Below, one piece after another: positions 18,975-28,559 of a stretch of DNA of 64,000 nucleotides. The stretch's first letter is position 1. Each line of letters opens with the position of its first letter. The stretch spans positions 62,001 to 126,000 of the forward strand of contig JACKNK010000004.1 of assembly GCA_024234955.1 (NCBI GenBank), written 5' to 3'. The notes beneath the pieces were generated by a model. It saw nothing but the letters and a program-made list of their open reading frames with translations. It was not told where the DNA came from and did not search any database. The translations under genes were made by a program, and so were the position numbers. The DNA is from Gammaproteobacteria bacterium. Its GTDB lineage: Bacteria; Pseudomonadota; Gammaproteobacteria; JACKNK01.

Positions 18975-19448
18975 ATGTCCCGCCGATTTCTGACTCTGCT
19001 TCTGCCCTGTCTGCTCTGGGCTGGCGGCGTGTTCGCCGACCCACCCGAGCATTACCCGTTCGTCCCGTTTGATGCTGCGATGCGTGCGGCCCATGACGAG
19101 GGCCGCGTGTTGTTTGTGTACTTCGGGCGTTACGGCTGCGGCTACTGCGAGAAGACCAACAAGGAGGCGTTCTCGGATGCCGACGTGCGGGCTCGGTACG
19201 CAGGCCATTACGCCCTTGCCTATGTCGATGCCGAAAGCGGCAAACGGCTTCGGCTGCCGAGCGGCGAACGTATCACCGAGCGGGAACTGGGTACCCGCTA
19301 CGACGCCTTCGTGACACCGGTCTTCACCTTCCTGACCCCCGGCGGCAAGGTCATACACCGGCTGATCGGGGTACAGCGCATCGAAGACCTGGTCGCTGCC
19401 GACGATCAGGTGCAGAAGGGCATCGCGCGTCTCGCAGCGACACCATGA
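18975..19448 (+). CDS. Secreted thioredoxin-like protein (CGYC)
   Basis: The 157-residue protein has a signal peptide (MSRRFLTLLLPCLLWAGGVF|AD) and a thioredoxin_7-type domain with the redox motif in VYFGRYGCGYCEKTNKEAF. The cis-proline region is FVTPVFTFLTPGGK. It should act in the periplasm on disulfides; the partner is unknown. It resembles the protein at 1-452 in layout. Its stop overlaps the start of the next secreted protein (ATGA), suggesting the two are made together. Confidence 0.82.
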   Translation: MSRRFLTLLLPCLLWAGGVFADPPEHYPFVPFDAAMRAAHDEGRVLFVYFGRYGCGYCEKTNKEAFSDADVRARYAGHYALAYVDAESGKRLRLPSGERITERELGTRYDAFVTPVFTFLTPGGKVIHRLIGVQRIEDLVAADDQVQKGIARLAATP

Positions 19449-20653
19449 GAACATCGGCCATCCTGTTTTCGATCCTGGTGAGCACCGGCTTCGCCGCCCA
19501 TGCACAGCCGTGGGAATTCGGCACGCCGATTCCGATCTCCGCCACCACCGACGGCAAGGCCTTTCACCACCTCGAATCATCGGGACGGCGCAGTCTCGCG
19601 GTCAGCGGCAACCGTGTCGGTGTGACCTGGGAAGATGACCGCGACGGCACACCGCGCGCCTATCTGGGCCTGAAATCGGTCGATCAGGACGGATTCCGCG
19701 AGACCCTTCTGACACCCGACACCGAAGCCTTCGAACCCAGCATTGCCGCCCTACCCGACGGTCGCTTCGTGATCGCCTGGGAGCAGGATGGGCAGATCTT
19801 CGCCCGAACTGCCGATGGCACGCCGCGACAACTCAGCGAACATCATGGCGCCCAGGCCAGTCTGCTCGGCACGCCCGACGGAGCTGTCGTGGTATACGCC
19901 GAGCGCCCGGAACGTTTTGCGCAAATTCGCCTGCGTCGGATCACCGCCAGCACAGATGGCAGCCTGGCGCTCTCCCCGGCCTGCGCGATCGATCCGGTGA
20001 TCCCCATCGATGAACAGCTCTATCCCGCAGCGGCGTTGAGTGGCGATCGTCTGGTCGTCGCCTGGGAAGATCGCCGCCCCAAACACACGATCATCATGGC
20101 CGCCATGCAGACCGGCGAATGCACGTTCACCACACCACAGCGCGTCAATATCCGACCCAGGACCGGTGCTGGCAGCCGAACGCTGCCCTACGGCACCGGT
20201 TCCGGCGTCTCCCGGGTCGCCATCGCCGCCTACGCCGACAACAAGGTCTTCGCCGCCTGGGCCGATAAACGCAATTTCCGCCACGGTTACGACATCTGGG
20301 GTGCGGATCTGAACCCGACCAGCGGCCAGCCCGGGGCCAATCAACAGGTACAGGATGCTTTTGGCGAACTCGCCCCACAATGGCACACCAGCGTCGCCGG
20401 ACATCCGGGCGGCGCCTTGCTGGTGGCCTGGGACGATGGCCGCGAAGGCAACGCCGACATCATGCTGAGCTGGCGCGAGGACGGAGAATGGAGCGACGAC
20501 CTGCCCCTGCCTGGTGCATCGGGCAGCGGTGAACAGGCGCATCCCAGCATCGTCATCGATGCTTCCGGCAACCTCCATGTCGCCTGGGTCGAACGCGACG
20601 ACAAGAATGGCCCGACGCGGCTGCGTTATCTGCTGGGAACGCGCACGCGTTGA
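19445..20653 (+). CDS. Secreted beta-propeller-like (sialidase-fold) protein of unknown function
   Basis: The 402-residue protein starts with a cleavable signal (MRTSAILFSILVSTGFAAHA|QPW). The mature part repeats a blade-like pattern of 'VAWEDxR' or 'AWxDxR' motifs: VTWEDDRDG, IAWEQDG, VAWEDRRP, AAWADKRN, VAWDDGREG and VAWVERDD. Such Asp-box-like repeats are typical of BNR/sialidase-type propellers. Conserved catalytic sialidase residues could not be assigned, so an enzymatic role is not claimed. It overlaps the thioredoxin gene by 4 bp. Confidence 0.6.
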   Translation: MRTSAILFSILVSTGFAAHAQPWEFGTPIPISATTDGKAFHHLESSGRRSLAVSGNRVGVTWEDDRDGTPRAYLGLKSVDQDGFRETLLTPDTEAFEPSIAALPDGRFVIAWEQDGQIFARTADGTPRQLSEHHGAQASLLGTPDGAVVVYAERPERFAQIRLRRITASTDGSLALSPACAIDPVIPIDEQLYPAAALSGDRLVVAWEDRRPKHTIIMAAMQTGECTFTTPQRVNIRPRTGAGSRTLPYGTGSGVSRVAIAAYADNKVFAAWADKRNFRHGYDIWGADLNPTSGQPGANQQVQDAFGELAPQWHTSVAGHPGGALLVAWDDGREGNADIMLSWREDGEWSDDLPLPGASGSGEQAHPSIVIDASGNLHVAWVERDDKNGPTRLRYLLGTRTR

Positions 20654-20727
20654 ACGACCACCCTTGATTGCGCCCGCATCGCGGCCTAATCCGTTACAGG
20701 GTCATTGGCCTTGCCCGGAGGTGTTTC

Positions 20728-21333
20728 ATGCGGATCGCCACGCTGCCCCTGCGTCCCCTGCAAACCCGTTCCCTGCCGGACTATTTTCGCGATCGCCTGC
20801 ATCAAGGGGCCGCCGAACAGTCCATCCCGACCGACGAGGACACCCTCTGGTACCTCGGCGAATTGATGAGCCGATTCGCGCTCAGCGATCACCTTTTCGA
20901 TGCCAATGCGGGGCGACGCGGCATCCGCCCATTGGCCTTGCTGTACGCCGATGCGCGCGAGAGCGCCGACGAGCAACATCGCTGCCGGGTGCTGCAGCGC
21001 CTTGGCGATCTCGCCCTCTTCCTCGGCGCCTTGTATCCGGAAATCTTTGCCCGCCGGGGCGTACGCCGTGACTATTTCGTCGGCATGGGCAGCAGCGCCT
21101 ACGACTACCTTGCGGACAACGCCCGCGCCAACCGGGCCGTATTCCGGCGTCTCACCCACCGCTTCGCACACTGGCTGAATCTGATCGCCTTCGCGGCGGA
21201 ACGCGAGGCGGGCATGAGCGCAGGCGACATCCTCCGGCTGCACACCTTATGGCGGGAAACCGGCAACCCCCGCCTTGCCGAACAACTGAGATTGCTCGGG
21301 ATTCACCCCGACACCTGTCACGCCGTGCATTGA
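20728..21333 (+). CDS. Conserved-looking hypothetical protein, 201 residues
   Basis: I do not recognise this family. ATG 20728 has a clear GGAGGTG site 5 bp upstream. The protein is Arg-rich, mainly helical by composition, and has no signal peptide, membrane segment or metal motif. Notable stretches are LPDYFRDRLHQGA, DTLWYLGELMSRFA and FVGMGSSAYDYLAD. It sits 74 bp after the propeller gene and 43 bp before a flavin-oxidase-type gene, all on the same strand, so co-transcription is possible. Confidence 0.6.
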   Translation: MRIATLPLRPLQTRSLPDYFRDRLHQGAAEQSIPTDEDTLWYLGELMSRFALSDHLFDANAGRRGIRPLALLYADARESADEQHRCRVLQRLGDLALFLGALYPEIFARRGVRRDYFVGMGSSAYDYLADNARANRAVFRRLTHRFAHWLNLIAFAAEREAGMSAGDILRLHTLWRETGNPRLAEQLRLLGIHPDTCHAVH

Positions 21334-21376
21334 GGGGTAATCTGGCGCCTGTGCCTCAAGCAACCGGTCGAAGATC

Positions 21377-21925
21377 ATGGGTAAACGCTACGACACGCTG
21401 AACGACAAACACCGCGCCTTCATCGAGGCCCAGCCCCTGTTCTTCGTCGCCACCGCGCCGCCGGACGGCCACATCAACCTTTCTCCCAAAGGACTGGACA
21501 GCCTGCGTGTCCTGGACGCAAACCGCATTCTCTGGCTCAACCTCACCGGCAGCGGCAACGAGACCGCCGCCCATCTGCGCGAATCCCCACGCATGACGCT
21601 GATGTTCTGCGCGTTTCAGGGCGACCCGCTGATCCTGCGCGTGTTCGGACAAGCCCGTGCGATTCACGCCGACGACGCCGACTGGGAGGCCGCCCGCCAG
21701 CACTTCGGCGATCTGCCCGGCGCCCGGCAGATTATCGAACTCGAGATCGAGCTGGTGCAGAGCTCCTGCGGCTTCGGCGTGCCGTTGATGGATGTCGTCG
21801 GTCAGCGCGAGATGCTGCCTGCGTGGGCGGACAAGAAGGGCGAAGACGGCCTGCGCGACTACTGGCGGGAACGCAACGCAGTCAGTCTGGACGGTCGCCC
21901 TACCGGCATCACCGACAGCAACTGA
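21377..21925 (+). CDS. Pyridoxamine 5'-phosphate oxidase family protein
   Basis: The 182-residue protein has an FMN-binding split-barrel fold. The N-terminal segment FIEAQPLFFVATAPPDGHINLSPKG and the following LWLNLTGSGNETAAHL are typical of the PNPOx-like family, where the SP-KG region contacts flavin phosphate. It lacks the C-terminal dimerisation part of true PdxH, so a pyridoxamine oxidase role is unlikely. Members of this group include F420/FMN reductases and haem-related proteins. The gene ends 10 bp before MITE copy C. Confidence 0.75.
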   Translation: MGKRYDTLNDKHRAFIEAQPLFFVATAPPDGHINLSPKGLDSLRVLDANRILWLNLTGSGNETAAHLRESPRMTLMFCAFQGDPLILRVFGQARAIHADDADWEAARQHFGDLPGARQIIELEIELVQSSCGFGVPLMDVVGQREMLPAWADKKGEDGLRDYWRERNAVSLDGRPTGITDSN

Positions 21926-21935
21926 ACCCTAATAA

Positions 21936-22095
21936 GGAATCTCTGATCTATTCATGCCCGTTCATCTGAAGTCTGAGATCACGGCTTTCCGCGTTGCAAA
22001 ACGTGCGAATAGCGCGCTGTTCGCTGCGTTTTGCGCCTTGAAACCCCCGATTTCATTCATCCATTTGAGCCGCACCTGAATAAATCAGAGGTTCC
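21936..22095. repeat. MITE-like inverted repeat, copy C (160 bp)
   Basis: The ends are GGAATCTCTGAT and ATCAGAGGTTCC. The interior shares CATCTGAAGTCTGA and a G-rich core (GCGTTGCAAAAC... / ...GCGTTTTGCGCC) with copy D at 48402, and both are exactly 160 bp. No exact 4-bp duplication is visible (ATAA left, CTAC right). The element directly abuts the stop codon of the SWIM/SNF2 helicase gene. Confidence 0.78.
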
Positions 22096-25000
22096 CTACA
22101 GCGGCGCGAACAGATCCTGCAGCGTGTCGCTGTCGAACAGCGGCACTTCCTCGCCCGTTTTCTCGGAATAAACGCCTTCGGCCAGGGCGCGCTTGCGTTC
22201 CTGCATGGCGAGCATCTTCTCCTCGACGCTGTTGTCGATGACCAGCTTGTAGACGAACACCGGCTTGTCCTGACCGATGCGGTGGGCGCGGTCGGCGGCC
22301 TGGGCCTCGACCGCCGGGTTCCACCACGGGTCGTAGAGGATCACGGTATCGGCCTCGACCAGGTTCAGGCCGACGCCGCCCGCCTTCAGGCTGATCAGGA
22401 ACAGATCGACCTCGCCGTTGCGGAAGCGATCGATCTCGGCCTCGCGGTCGCGGGTCTGGCCGGTGAGCTTGGCGTATTCGATACCGCGTTCCTTGAGCTC
22501 GAGTTCGATCAGACCAAGCATCTGGGTGAACTGCGAGAACAGCAACACGCGCCGGCCTTCCTCAAGTTGCTCCGGCAACAGATCCATGAGCAGTTCGAGC
22601 TTGGCGGAATGGGTCACGCGTTCGGCGTGAGACAGCTTCAACAGGCGCGGATCGCAGCAGGTCTGCCGCAGTTTCAACAACGCATCGAGAATGGTGATGT
22701 GGGAACGCGCCAGGCCTTGAGAGGCAATCGCGTCGCGCACCCGCTTGTCCATCGCCACACGAATGGATTCGTAGAGCTGTGCCTGGCCGGGGCCGAATTC
22801 GATGGTGCGCAGAATTTCGGTCTTGGGCGGCAATTCCGCTGCGACCTCCTGCTTGCCGCGTCGCAGCAGGAAGGGCTGCACGCGCCGCGCGAGCCGGTCG
22901 CGCAATTCGCTGTCGCCGTGCTTCTCGATCGGGGTGCGGTAATGGCGGGTGAACTCCTTCATGTCGCCCAGGAAGCCGGGCATGAGGAAATCGAACAGCG
23001 ACCACAGCTCGCCGAGGTGGTTTTCCATCGGCGTACCAGTCAGGCAGAGACGGTGATCGCAACGCAGTTCGCGGACGATCTGTGCGGCCTTGGCGCGCGG
23101 ATTCTTGACCGTCTGCGCCTCATCGAGAATCACACTGTGATAACGCCGCTTGCGCAATTCCTTGGCGTCACGCGGCAGCAAGGGATAAGTGGTCAGCAGC
23201 AGGTCGTGATCGTCGATGTGTTCGAAGTCGGAATGGCGACCACTGCCGTGCAGCACCAGCACCTTCAGGTCGGGGGTGAAGCGCGCCGCCTCACGCCGCC
23301 AGTTGCCCATCAGACTGGTCGGCGCGACCACCAGGGCTGGACCGGACTTCGTACCGTCCAGACGCCCAGCCTGCTTCTCGATCAGCAGGTGCGCCAGGGT
23401 CTGCAAGGTCTTACCCAGACCCATGTCGTCGGCGAGGATGCCGTTGAAGCGATAGGCGCGCAGGAACTGCAGCCAATCCAAGCCACGACGTTGGTAGGGA
23501 CGGAGTTCCGCATCCAGTCCCGCCGGGGGATCGACCTCGGCGATGCCGTCGAAATTGCGCAGTTGTTCCGCGAGGATGCGCAGCTCCCTAGCGCCCCGCA
23601 AGGCGCGATCCGGCGGCAGATCGGCCAGGGTCGCCAGTTCGAAACGGGACAGGCGCAGCCGACCGGAATCGTCCATCGGCAGGTCGCGCTGATGCAGTTC
23701 GCGCAGCACTTCCAGCACCGGCCTGAGTTGCGCCGTGGGTACGTTCAGATAGCGATGATCGTCCAGCGGAATGGGCAGGCGTTCCGGCCATTCCTCCTCC
23801 GGAAGGTTGAACATGTCCTCGATCAAGGGCACGACCAGCGGCGCCATCGGCACACGCTGACCATCCACGTCGAGATCGAAACGCAGACTGAACCAGTCGC
23901 CCCCATCCTCGACCTCGCCGTCCCAGTCGCCCTGATCGAAGCGCAGACGAAAGCCGGGATCGAATTCGATTCGCCAGCCCCGACGTTCAAGCTGCGGAAC
24001 GTGGTAATCGAGCAATCGCGACCAGCGCACCGCTGCCAGGGACGCGTTCGGCGCGGTATTGATGAACGGCAACGGACCATCCGACGCGGCCTGCCAGGCG
24101 AAACCAATCTCTTCCAGGGTCGCAACCGCGACGTCCTCTGCCGCCCCGTCACGGAGCAGTTCGATGAGTTCGCCGCCGGCATCGAAGACGGCGCTAGGGA
24201 GCTTGGGCAAAGCGGCAATGGTGTGATCGCCGTAGTCGAAACTGAGCAGGAGCATGTGCTCATAGGCATTGCCGAACTTGCGTCCACTGAGGCGCAGATG
24301 CGGGCGCGGCTTGAGCCCGGTCAGCTCCCGGGTGGCCACCTTGACCGGCATCGGCACCGGCAACTGCGGATAGTCCCGGAGCAGCGCCAGACTGAAGGCC
24401 TCGGCTTGCGAAACCGGCAGTTCCGGCGCCTTGCGCAACATGCGGCGCTGCGTATTGGTAAGGCGCATCGCCTCGTTAGCCGGACCGATGGTCAGGGTCT
24501 GCGGATCGACATACATGGGCGGATCAGTGACCAACAGACGACCGGGCGGATCCAGCTCGGGCACGAGCGCGAGGCTGCCGCTGCGCCGTTCGCGCCACTG
24601 CCAGCTCAGCTTGCGTGGCTCGCCCCAGGTGAGTGGCTCGGGTCCGATGTCGTTCCAGTAACCGACACCAGCCGTCACCATGCGGTCGATTACCTGGGCG
24701 GCGAGCTCGCCATCGATGCGCGGGTGGCCTTGCCATTGGTCACGCGCCGCCGCGAGCAGGATTGCCACGATCGCCACCTGTTCGGTGCTGGCACCCGCCG
24801 GAAAGCGGAACCCGTAACGCAGGTCCATGAGCGTAACCGCCTGCCCCTTGAGCAGGCCGCGACTGTTGTGCCGACGCCGGGTGACCCGGACCTGGACTTC
24901 CAGCGCCGGCAGATTGCCCGCAACCCCGCGACTGGGCGGACGCTCATTGAGCACGAAGGCGAGGAATTCCCCGTCCTCCTCGTCATCCGGCGCCTGCTCA

Positions 25001-25377
25001 CCCGCCGACAGCTCGCCCAGCCAGGCCTCCAAGGGGACGGCTGGCGCACCCACCGCCTCGGGCAGCGTGGGACCTTCACCGTTGCGACGCAGGAACTCCA
25101 GGCACACCGCCACCACATGCTTGCAATCGTGCCCCACCGGACAAGTGCATTCACCCTTGATGCCGACGTCGCGCAGGCGTTCCATGATCTGGATGTTCTG
25201 GTGGTAATAACGACCGCCGCTTCCGAAGGTTTCCGCCGCCAGCAAGGTCAGGCCGGGCTTGTCTTCGACCGCCTCCACCGCCGCGACACGACCGCTCTCG
25301 AAATATTCCTGGCCACGTTCAAACGCACCTCTGCCACAGGCAAGGCGGATGTCGTCATGGCTTGGAAGAACCGGCAT
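22096..25377 (-). CDS. SWIM zinc-finger SNF2-family helicase
   Basis: The 1093-residue DNA-dependent ATPase has an N-terminal SWIM finger (residues about 75-95; CTCPVGHDCKHV) and a long middle region. The SNF2 motor follows: Walker A DDMGLGKTLQTLAHLL (about 640), DEAQTVKNP (motif II variant of DEAH), LCLTGTPMENHLGELWS, and the C-terminal helicase lobe with LLFSQFTQML, LISLKAGGVGLNLVEAD and DRAHRIGQ. This domain order is that of bacterial SWIM-SNF2 proteins, probably involved in nucleoprotein remodelling; the exact role is not established. The last codon is followed immediately by MITE copy C. Confidence 0.9.
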   Translation of the reverse strand: MPVLPSHDDIRLACGRGAFERGQEYFESGRVAAVEAVEDKPGLTLLAAETFGSGGRYYHQNIQIMERLRDVGIKGECTCPVGHDCKHVVAVCLEFLRRNGEGPTLPEAVGAPAVPLEAWLGELSAGEQAPDDEEDGEFLAFVLNERPPSRGVAGNLPALEVQVRVTRRRHNSRGLLKGQAVTLMDLRYGFRFPAGASTEQVAIVAILLAAARDQWQGHPRIDGELAAQVIDRMVTAGVGYWNDIGPEPLTWGEPRKLSWQWRERRSGSLALVPELDPPGRLLVTDPPMYVDPQTLTIGPANEAMRLTNTQRRMLRKAPELPVSQAEAFSLALLRDYPQLPVPMPVKVATRELTGLKPRPHLRLSGRKFGNAYEHMLLLSFDYGDHTIAALPKLPSAVFDAGGELIELLRDGAAEDVAVATLEEIGFAWQAASDGPLPFINTAPNASLAAVRWSRLLDYHVPQLERRGWRIEFDPGFRLRFDQGDWDGEVEDGGDWFSLRFDLDVDGQRVPMAPLVVPLIEDMFNLPEEEWPERLPIPLDDHRYLNVPTAQLRPVLEVLRELHQRDLPMDDSGRLRLSRFELATLADLPPDRALRGARELRILAEQLRNFDGIAEVDPPAGLDAELRPYQRRGLDWLQFLRAYRFNGILADDMGLGKTLQTLAHLLIEKQAGRLDGTKSGPALVVAPTSLMGNWRREAARFTPDLKVLVLHGSGRHSDFEHIDDHDLLLTTYPLLPRDAKELRKRRYHSVILDEAQTVKNPRAKAAQIVRELRCDHRLCLTGTPMENHLGELWSLFDFLMPGFLGDMKEFTRHYRTPIEKHGDSELRDRLARRVQPFLLRRGKQEVAAELPPKTEILRTIEFGPGQAQLYESIRVAMDKRVRDAIASQGLARSHITILDALLKLRQTCCDPRLLKLSHAERVTHSAKLELLMDLLPEQLEEGRRVLLFSQFTQMLGLIELELKERGIEYAKLTGQTRDREAEIDRFRNGEVDLFLISLKAGGVGLNLVEADTVILYDPWWNPAVEAQAADRAHRIGQDKPVFVYKLVIDNSVEEKMLAMQERKRALAEGVYSEKTGEEVPLFDSDTLQDLFAPL

Positions 25378-25574
25378 TAATCAATCCTGATCTGGGGCGA
25401 AGGCAATATTGGGCGAACCGCGCATGGTACGCCGATCGGATGTAAAGCTCTCGTCTTTGCAAACAGAAACCTTCCGACCGCATACCGCGCCCCGGCGTCC
25501 GGCAAACCCGCGACCCTCAACCCGGTACGGCGATGAGAGTCAGTGAAGCACCGCCGCGACACTACCGACCGGCG

Positions 25575-28229
25575 TCAGGCGGTGGTTTCGGCGATCAGCC
25601 GGCGCAATTCGGGCACGCAGGAGCCGCAGTTGGTACCGGCCTTGAGCGCTTCGCCGATCTCCTCCGGACTGCACAGGCCATCGTCGCGGATGGCATCCAC
25701 CAGGGTATTGATGCCGACGCTGAAGCAGGCGCAGACGATGCGTCCGGCGTCCTTGCGCCCGGGACCGGGTTCGCCCGCCAGCAACCAGTTGCGATCCCGC
25801 GATTCGAGCCTGTCGACGCCAAACAGACTGGCAACCCAGTCGTGCGCCGGCAGACGATGATCGCGCCCGATGAAGATCGTGCTTTCCAGTCGCCCACCGA
25901 CGAAGCGCGCGGCGCGATAGCTACCGCCCGCCTTATCGTGAAACTCCAGCCATTCGGCGTTCGCATCGACACCGCAGAGCAGTTCGCGGGCGTGCGTGGC
26001 CCAATCGGCGGGGGCCTGGTCGCCAGCAATCTGCATCTGCCAGAAACCCCGCCCGATGGCACGCGACCAATAGCCGGTATCGCCGGCCTCGATGCGCCGA
26101 CGGCTGAGGATGAAACCGTGCCAGGCCGGGTGATACGCCTCGACGCGCACCGGCGTGTGCTTGAACTCAGGCTGCCCGGAGATCGGATCGGTGGCCGGAT
26201 TGACCACTGGATTGATTCGTCCGCACTGACCGAAACGGTCATTCCAGTGCATCGGCGCAAACACCTCTCCCTGACGCTGCGTAGGCGTCACCTCGACCCG
26301 CAGCACCGAACGTCCCCAGCGACTATGCAGACGGACGAGTTCGCCATCCTCGATACCCGCCCGGGCCGCGTCATCCGGATGGATGGAACAGAACGGTTCG
26401 GCGATATGCCCGGCAAGGCGTGGCGATTTGCCGGTTCGGGTCATGGTGTGCCAGTGATCACGAACCCGACCGGTGTTGAGCACCAACGGGTAATCGGAAT
26501 CGGTGCCGTTTGCCGGCGGACGTGGATCGACCGGGACGATGCGGGCGCGACCGTCCAACGTATCGAAACGGCCATCGGAAAAGCGCCGCAGAGTCCCGAG
26601 CGTGCCCGCCGGGCGCGGCCACTGGAAAGGCGCCAGGGTGTCGTAAGCGACATCGTCGATCGTCGCCATGCCGCTTATATCGAAGCCGCGCGTGCCGACG
26701 TTCTCGAAACCGGACAGGGCGGCGTGCTCACGGAAGATCGCCGCCGGGCCGTTGTAGTCGAAGCCCGCGTAGCCCATGCGACGCGCGACCTGCGACAGAA
26801 TCCACCAGTCCTCGCGCGCCTCACCGGGGCCCGCCAGGAAACGACGCTGGCGGGAGATACGACGCTCGGAATTGGTCACGGTGCCGTCCTTCTCGCCCCA
26901 GGTCAGCGCCGGTAGCAGCACGTCGGCGAACTTCGCGGTGTCGGTGTCGGCGATCGCCTCGCTGACCACGACGAACTCACAGGCGGACAGCGCGGCGCGC
27001 ACGTTCAAGGCATCCGGCATGCTCACTGCCGGGTTGGTGGCCATGATCCACAAGGCCTTGATCTCACCGTTTCCAGCGGCGCGAAACAGATCCACCGCCT
27101 TCTTGCCCGGTCCGGTCGCGACCCGGGCGCTGTTCCAGAAGCGCCCGACCCGGTCAATCTGCGCGGGGTCGTCGAAGTCCATGTGCGCAGCCAGCTGATT
27201 GGCGAGCGCACCAACCTCGCGTCCGCCCATCGCGTTCGGCTGACCGGTGAACGAGAACGGCCCCATGCCGACGCGACCAATGCGCCCGGTGGCGAGGTGA
27301 CAATTGATGATCGCGTTGACCTTGTCGACGCCGCTGCTGGTCTGATTTATACCCTGCGAATAGACCGTGACCGTGCGCTCGGTCCCGGCCCAAAGTGCAT
27401 AGAAGCGGTCCACGGCATCCGCCGACAGGCCGCAGCGATCCGCGACAGCGGCACGCGACGGGGCGGCAAAGCGGGCGTGATGCAGCGCCGCATCCAGGCC
27501 ATCCGTGTGTGCCGCCACGTAGTCTCGATCGATCGCGCCCAGACGTTCGAGCTCGGCCAGCAGGCCGACGAACAGCACGCTGTCGGTCCCCGGCTTGAGC
27601 GGGAGGTGGAGATCGGCGGCATCGCAGGTCGCAGTCTCGCGGGGATCGATGACCACCACCTTCATCTCCGGGCGGGCCTTTTTTGCCTTGACGATGCGCT
27701 GGTACAGCACCGGGTGACACCAGGCGGTGTTGCTGCCGGTGAGCACGATCAGGTCAGCCTCTTCGAGGTCTTCGTAGCAGCCCGGCACGCTGTCCGAGCC
27801 GAATGCGCGCTTGTGGCCGGCGACGCTGGACGACATGCACAGGCGCGAGTTGGTGTCGATGTTGCCGCTGCCGATGAAGCCCTTCATCAGCTTGTTGGCG
27901 ACGTAGTAGTCCTCGGTCAGCAACTGCCCGGAGACATAGAAACCGACCGCGTCCGGCCCGTGGGTATCGATGATCGAGCGCAGCCGCGCGGCGACCGTAT
28001 CCAGCGCCACATCCCACTCCACGGCCTCGCCGTGGATGGTCGGCGCGAGAACGCGATCGTTGAAATCGAGGGTCTCGGCCAGCGCCGAGCCCTTCGAGCA
28101 CAAGCGGCCGTAATTGGCCGGGTGTTCCTTGTCGCCGCGCACGCTGACGTTGCCGTCGGCGTCGCGTTCGACCAGCACGCCGCAGCCGACCCCGCAGTAG
28201 GGGCAGGTGGTCTTGGTGATTGGGTTCAT
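25575..28229 (-). CDS. nasA: Assimilatory nitrate reductase catalytic subunit
   Basis: The 884-residue cytoplasmic molybdoenzyme reduces nitrate to nitrite for assimilation. An N-terminal [4Fe-4S] motif CPYCGVGCGV (Cys 9, 12, 16, with a fourth Cys in GRLCSKGSA) is followed by the bis-MGD domains (MYVL-type TGSNTAWCHPV, GQPNAMGGREVG). A C-terminal BFD-like [2Fe-2S] domain reads IVCACFSVG...NCGSCVPELRRLI. That C-terminal module is diagnostic of NasA of the Klebsiella type. ATG 28229 begins at the Fe-S domain; the open frame further upstream runs through a repeat. Transcription probably starts at a sigma-54 promoter 25-50 bp upstream. No nirBD or nitrate transporter is in the window. Confidence 0.92.
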   Translation of the reverse strand: MNPITKTTCPYCGVGCGVLVERDADGNVSVRGDKEHPANYGRLCSKGSALAETLDFNDRVLAPTIHGEAVEWDVALDTVAARLRSIIDTHGPDAVGFYVSGQLLTEDYYVANKLMKGFIGSGNIDTNSRLCMSSSVAGHKRAFGSDSVPGCYEDLEEADLIVLTGSNTAWCHPVLYQRIVKAKKARPEMKVVVIDPRETATCDAADLHLPLKPGTDSVLFVGLLAELERLGAIDRDYVAAHTDGLDAALHHARFAAPSRAAVADRCGLSADAVDRFYALWAGTERTVTVYSQGINQTSSGVDKVNAIINCHLATGRIGRVGMGPFSFTGQPNAMGGREVGALANQLAAHMDFDDPAQIDRVGRFWNSARVATGPGKKAVDLFRAAGNGEIKALWIMATNPAVSMPDALNVRAALSACEFVVVSEAIADTDTAKFADVLLPALTWGEKDGTVTNSERRISRQRRFLAGPGEAREDWWILSQVARRMGYAGFDYNGPAAIFREHAALSGFENVGTRGFDISGMATIDDVAYDTLAPFQWPRPAGTLGTLRRFSDGRFDTLDGRARIVPVDPRPPANGTDSDYPLVLNTGRVRDHWHTMTRTGKSPRLAGHIAEPFCSIHPDDAARAGIEDGELVRLHSRWGRSVLRVEVTPTQRQGEVFAPMHWNDRFGQCGRINPVVNPATDPISGQPEFKHTPVRVEAYHPAWHGFILSRRRIEAGDTGYWSRAIGRGFWQMQIAGDQAPADWATHARELLCGVDANAEWLEFHDKAGGSYRAARFVGGRLESTIFIGRDHRLPAHDWVASLFGVDRLESRDRNWLLAGEPGPGRKDAGRIVCACFSVGINTLVDAIRDDGLCSPEEIGEALKAGTNCGSCVPELRRLIAETTA

Positions 28230-28264
28230 GGAAGAGAAGCGTTTGGAGTTGGATTCTGGAACCG

Positions 28265-28280
28265 TGCAAGGCCGATGCCA
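28265..28280 (-). promoter_or_regulatory. Candidate sigma-54 -24/-12 promoter of nasA
   Basis: The minus strand reads TGGCATCGGCCTTGCA, which fits TGGCAYG-N4-TTGCW with the invariant GG-N10-GC spacing. The predicted start lies near 28254, 25 bases before the nasA ATG. Confidence 0.6.
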
Positions 28281-28290
28281 TGCGTTTTCC

Positions 28291-28401
28291 GTAGGGTGCG
28301 CCATGCGCACCCTGGCGCACCGCTCGGATCGGTTCGGGAACCGGCTTCCGATGAATGCCCCAGGGAGCACCAGGGACAGTGGTGCGCATGGCGCACCCTA
28401 C
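28291..28401. repeat. GTAG-type inverted repeat pair in the nitrate reductase spacer
   Basis: A 21-bp unit beginning GTAGGGTGCGCCATGCGCAC at 28291 is repeated as its exact reverse complement ending GGCGCACCCTAC at 28401, with 69 bp between. It belongs to the class of GTAG-footed, REP-like palindromes seen elsewhere in the window, but with its own arm sequence. Confidence 0.8.
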
Positions 28402-28460
28402 ATGCCCGCATTCGACACAGGGTCTTCCGCCCCGTTTTGGACTTCCACCGGCACCGCCAC

Positions 28461-28475
28461 GCACCAGCGCGGTGC
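28461..28475. promoter_or_regulatory. Candidate NtrC binding site between nasA and narB-like gene
   Basis: GCACCAGCGCGGTGC is a perfect GCACC-N5-GGTGC palindrome, the NtrC consensus core. It lies about 70 bp upstream of the -24 element of the plus-strand promoter and about 180 bp from that of nasA, both workable enhancer distances. Confidence 0.55.
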
Positions 28476-28542
28476 GAAGCGGCGACCACGCCTTAACGCC
28501 GCGAAGGAGTGCAAGCCAACCCCGCCGCCAAACCCCGTTCGA

Positions 28543-28559
28543 ATGGCACATTCCCTGCG
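28543..28559 (+). promoter_or_regulatory. Candidate sigma-54 promoter of the NarB-like gene
   Basis: TGGCACATTCCCTGC (28544-28558) has a perfect TGGCAC -24 block and GG-N10-GC spacing; the -12 block CTGC departs from TTGC by one base. The ATG is about 105 bp downstream. Confidence 0.45.

Noticed and set aside
22282..25380. Open frame of 1032 codons on the plus strand
   Set aside because: It is the exact antisense of the SWIM/SNF2 helicase, has no recognisable domain and arises from high GC codon bias.
28369..28387. GCACCA...TGGTGC as a second NtrC site
   Set aside because: The half-sites are separated by seven bases between CA and TG instead of three, and the right half is the edge of the GTAG repeat; spacing does not fit NtrC.
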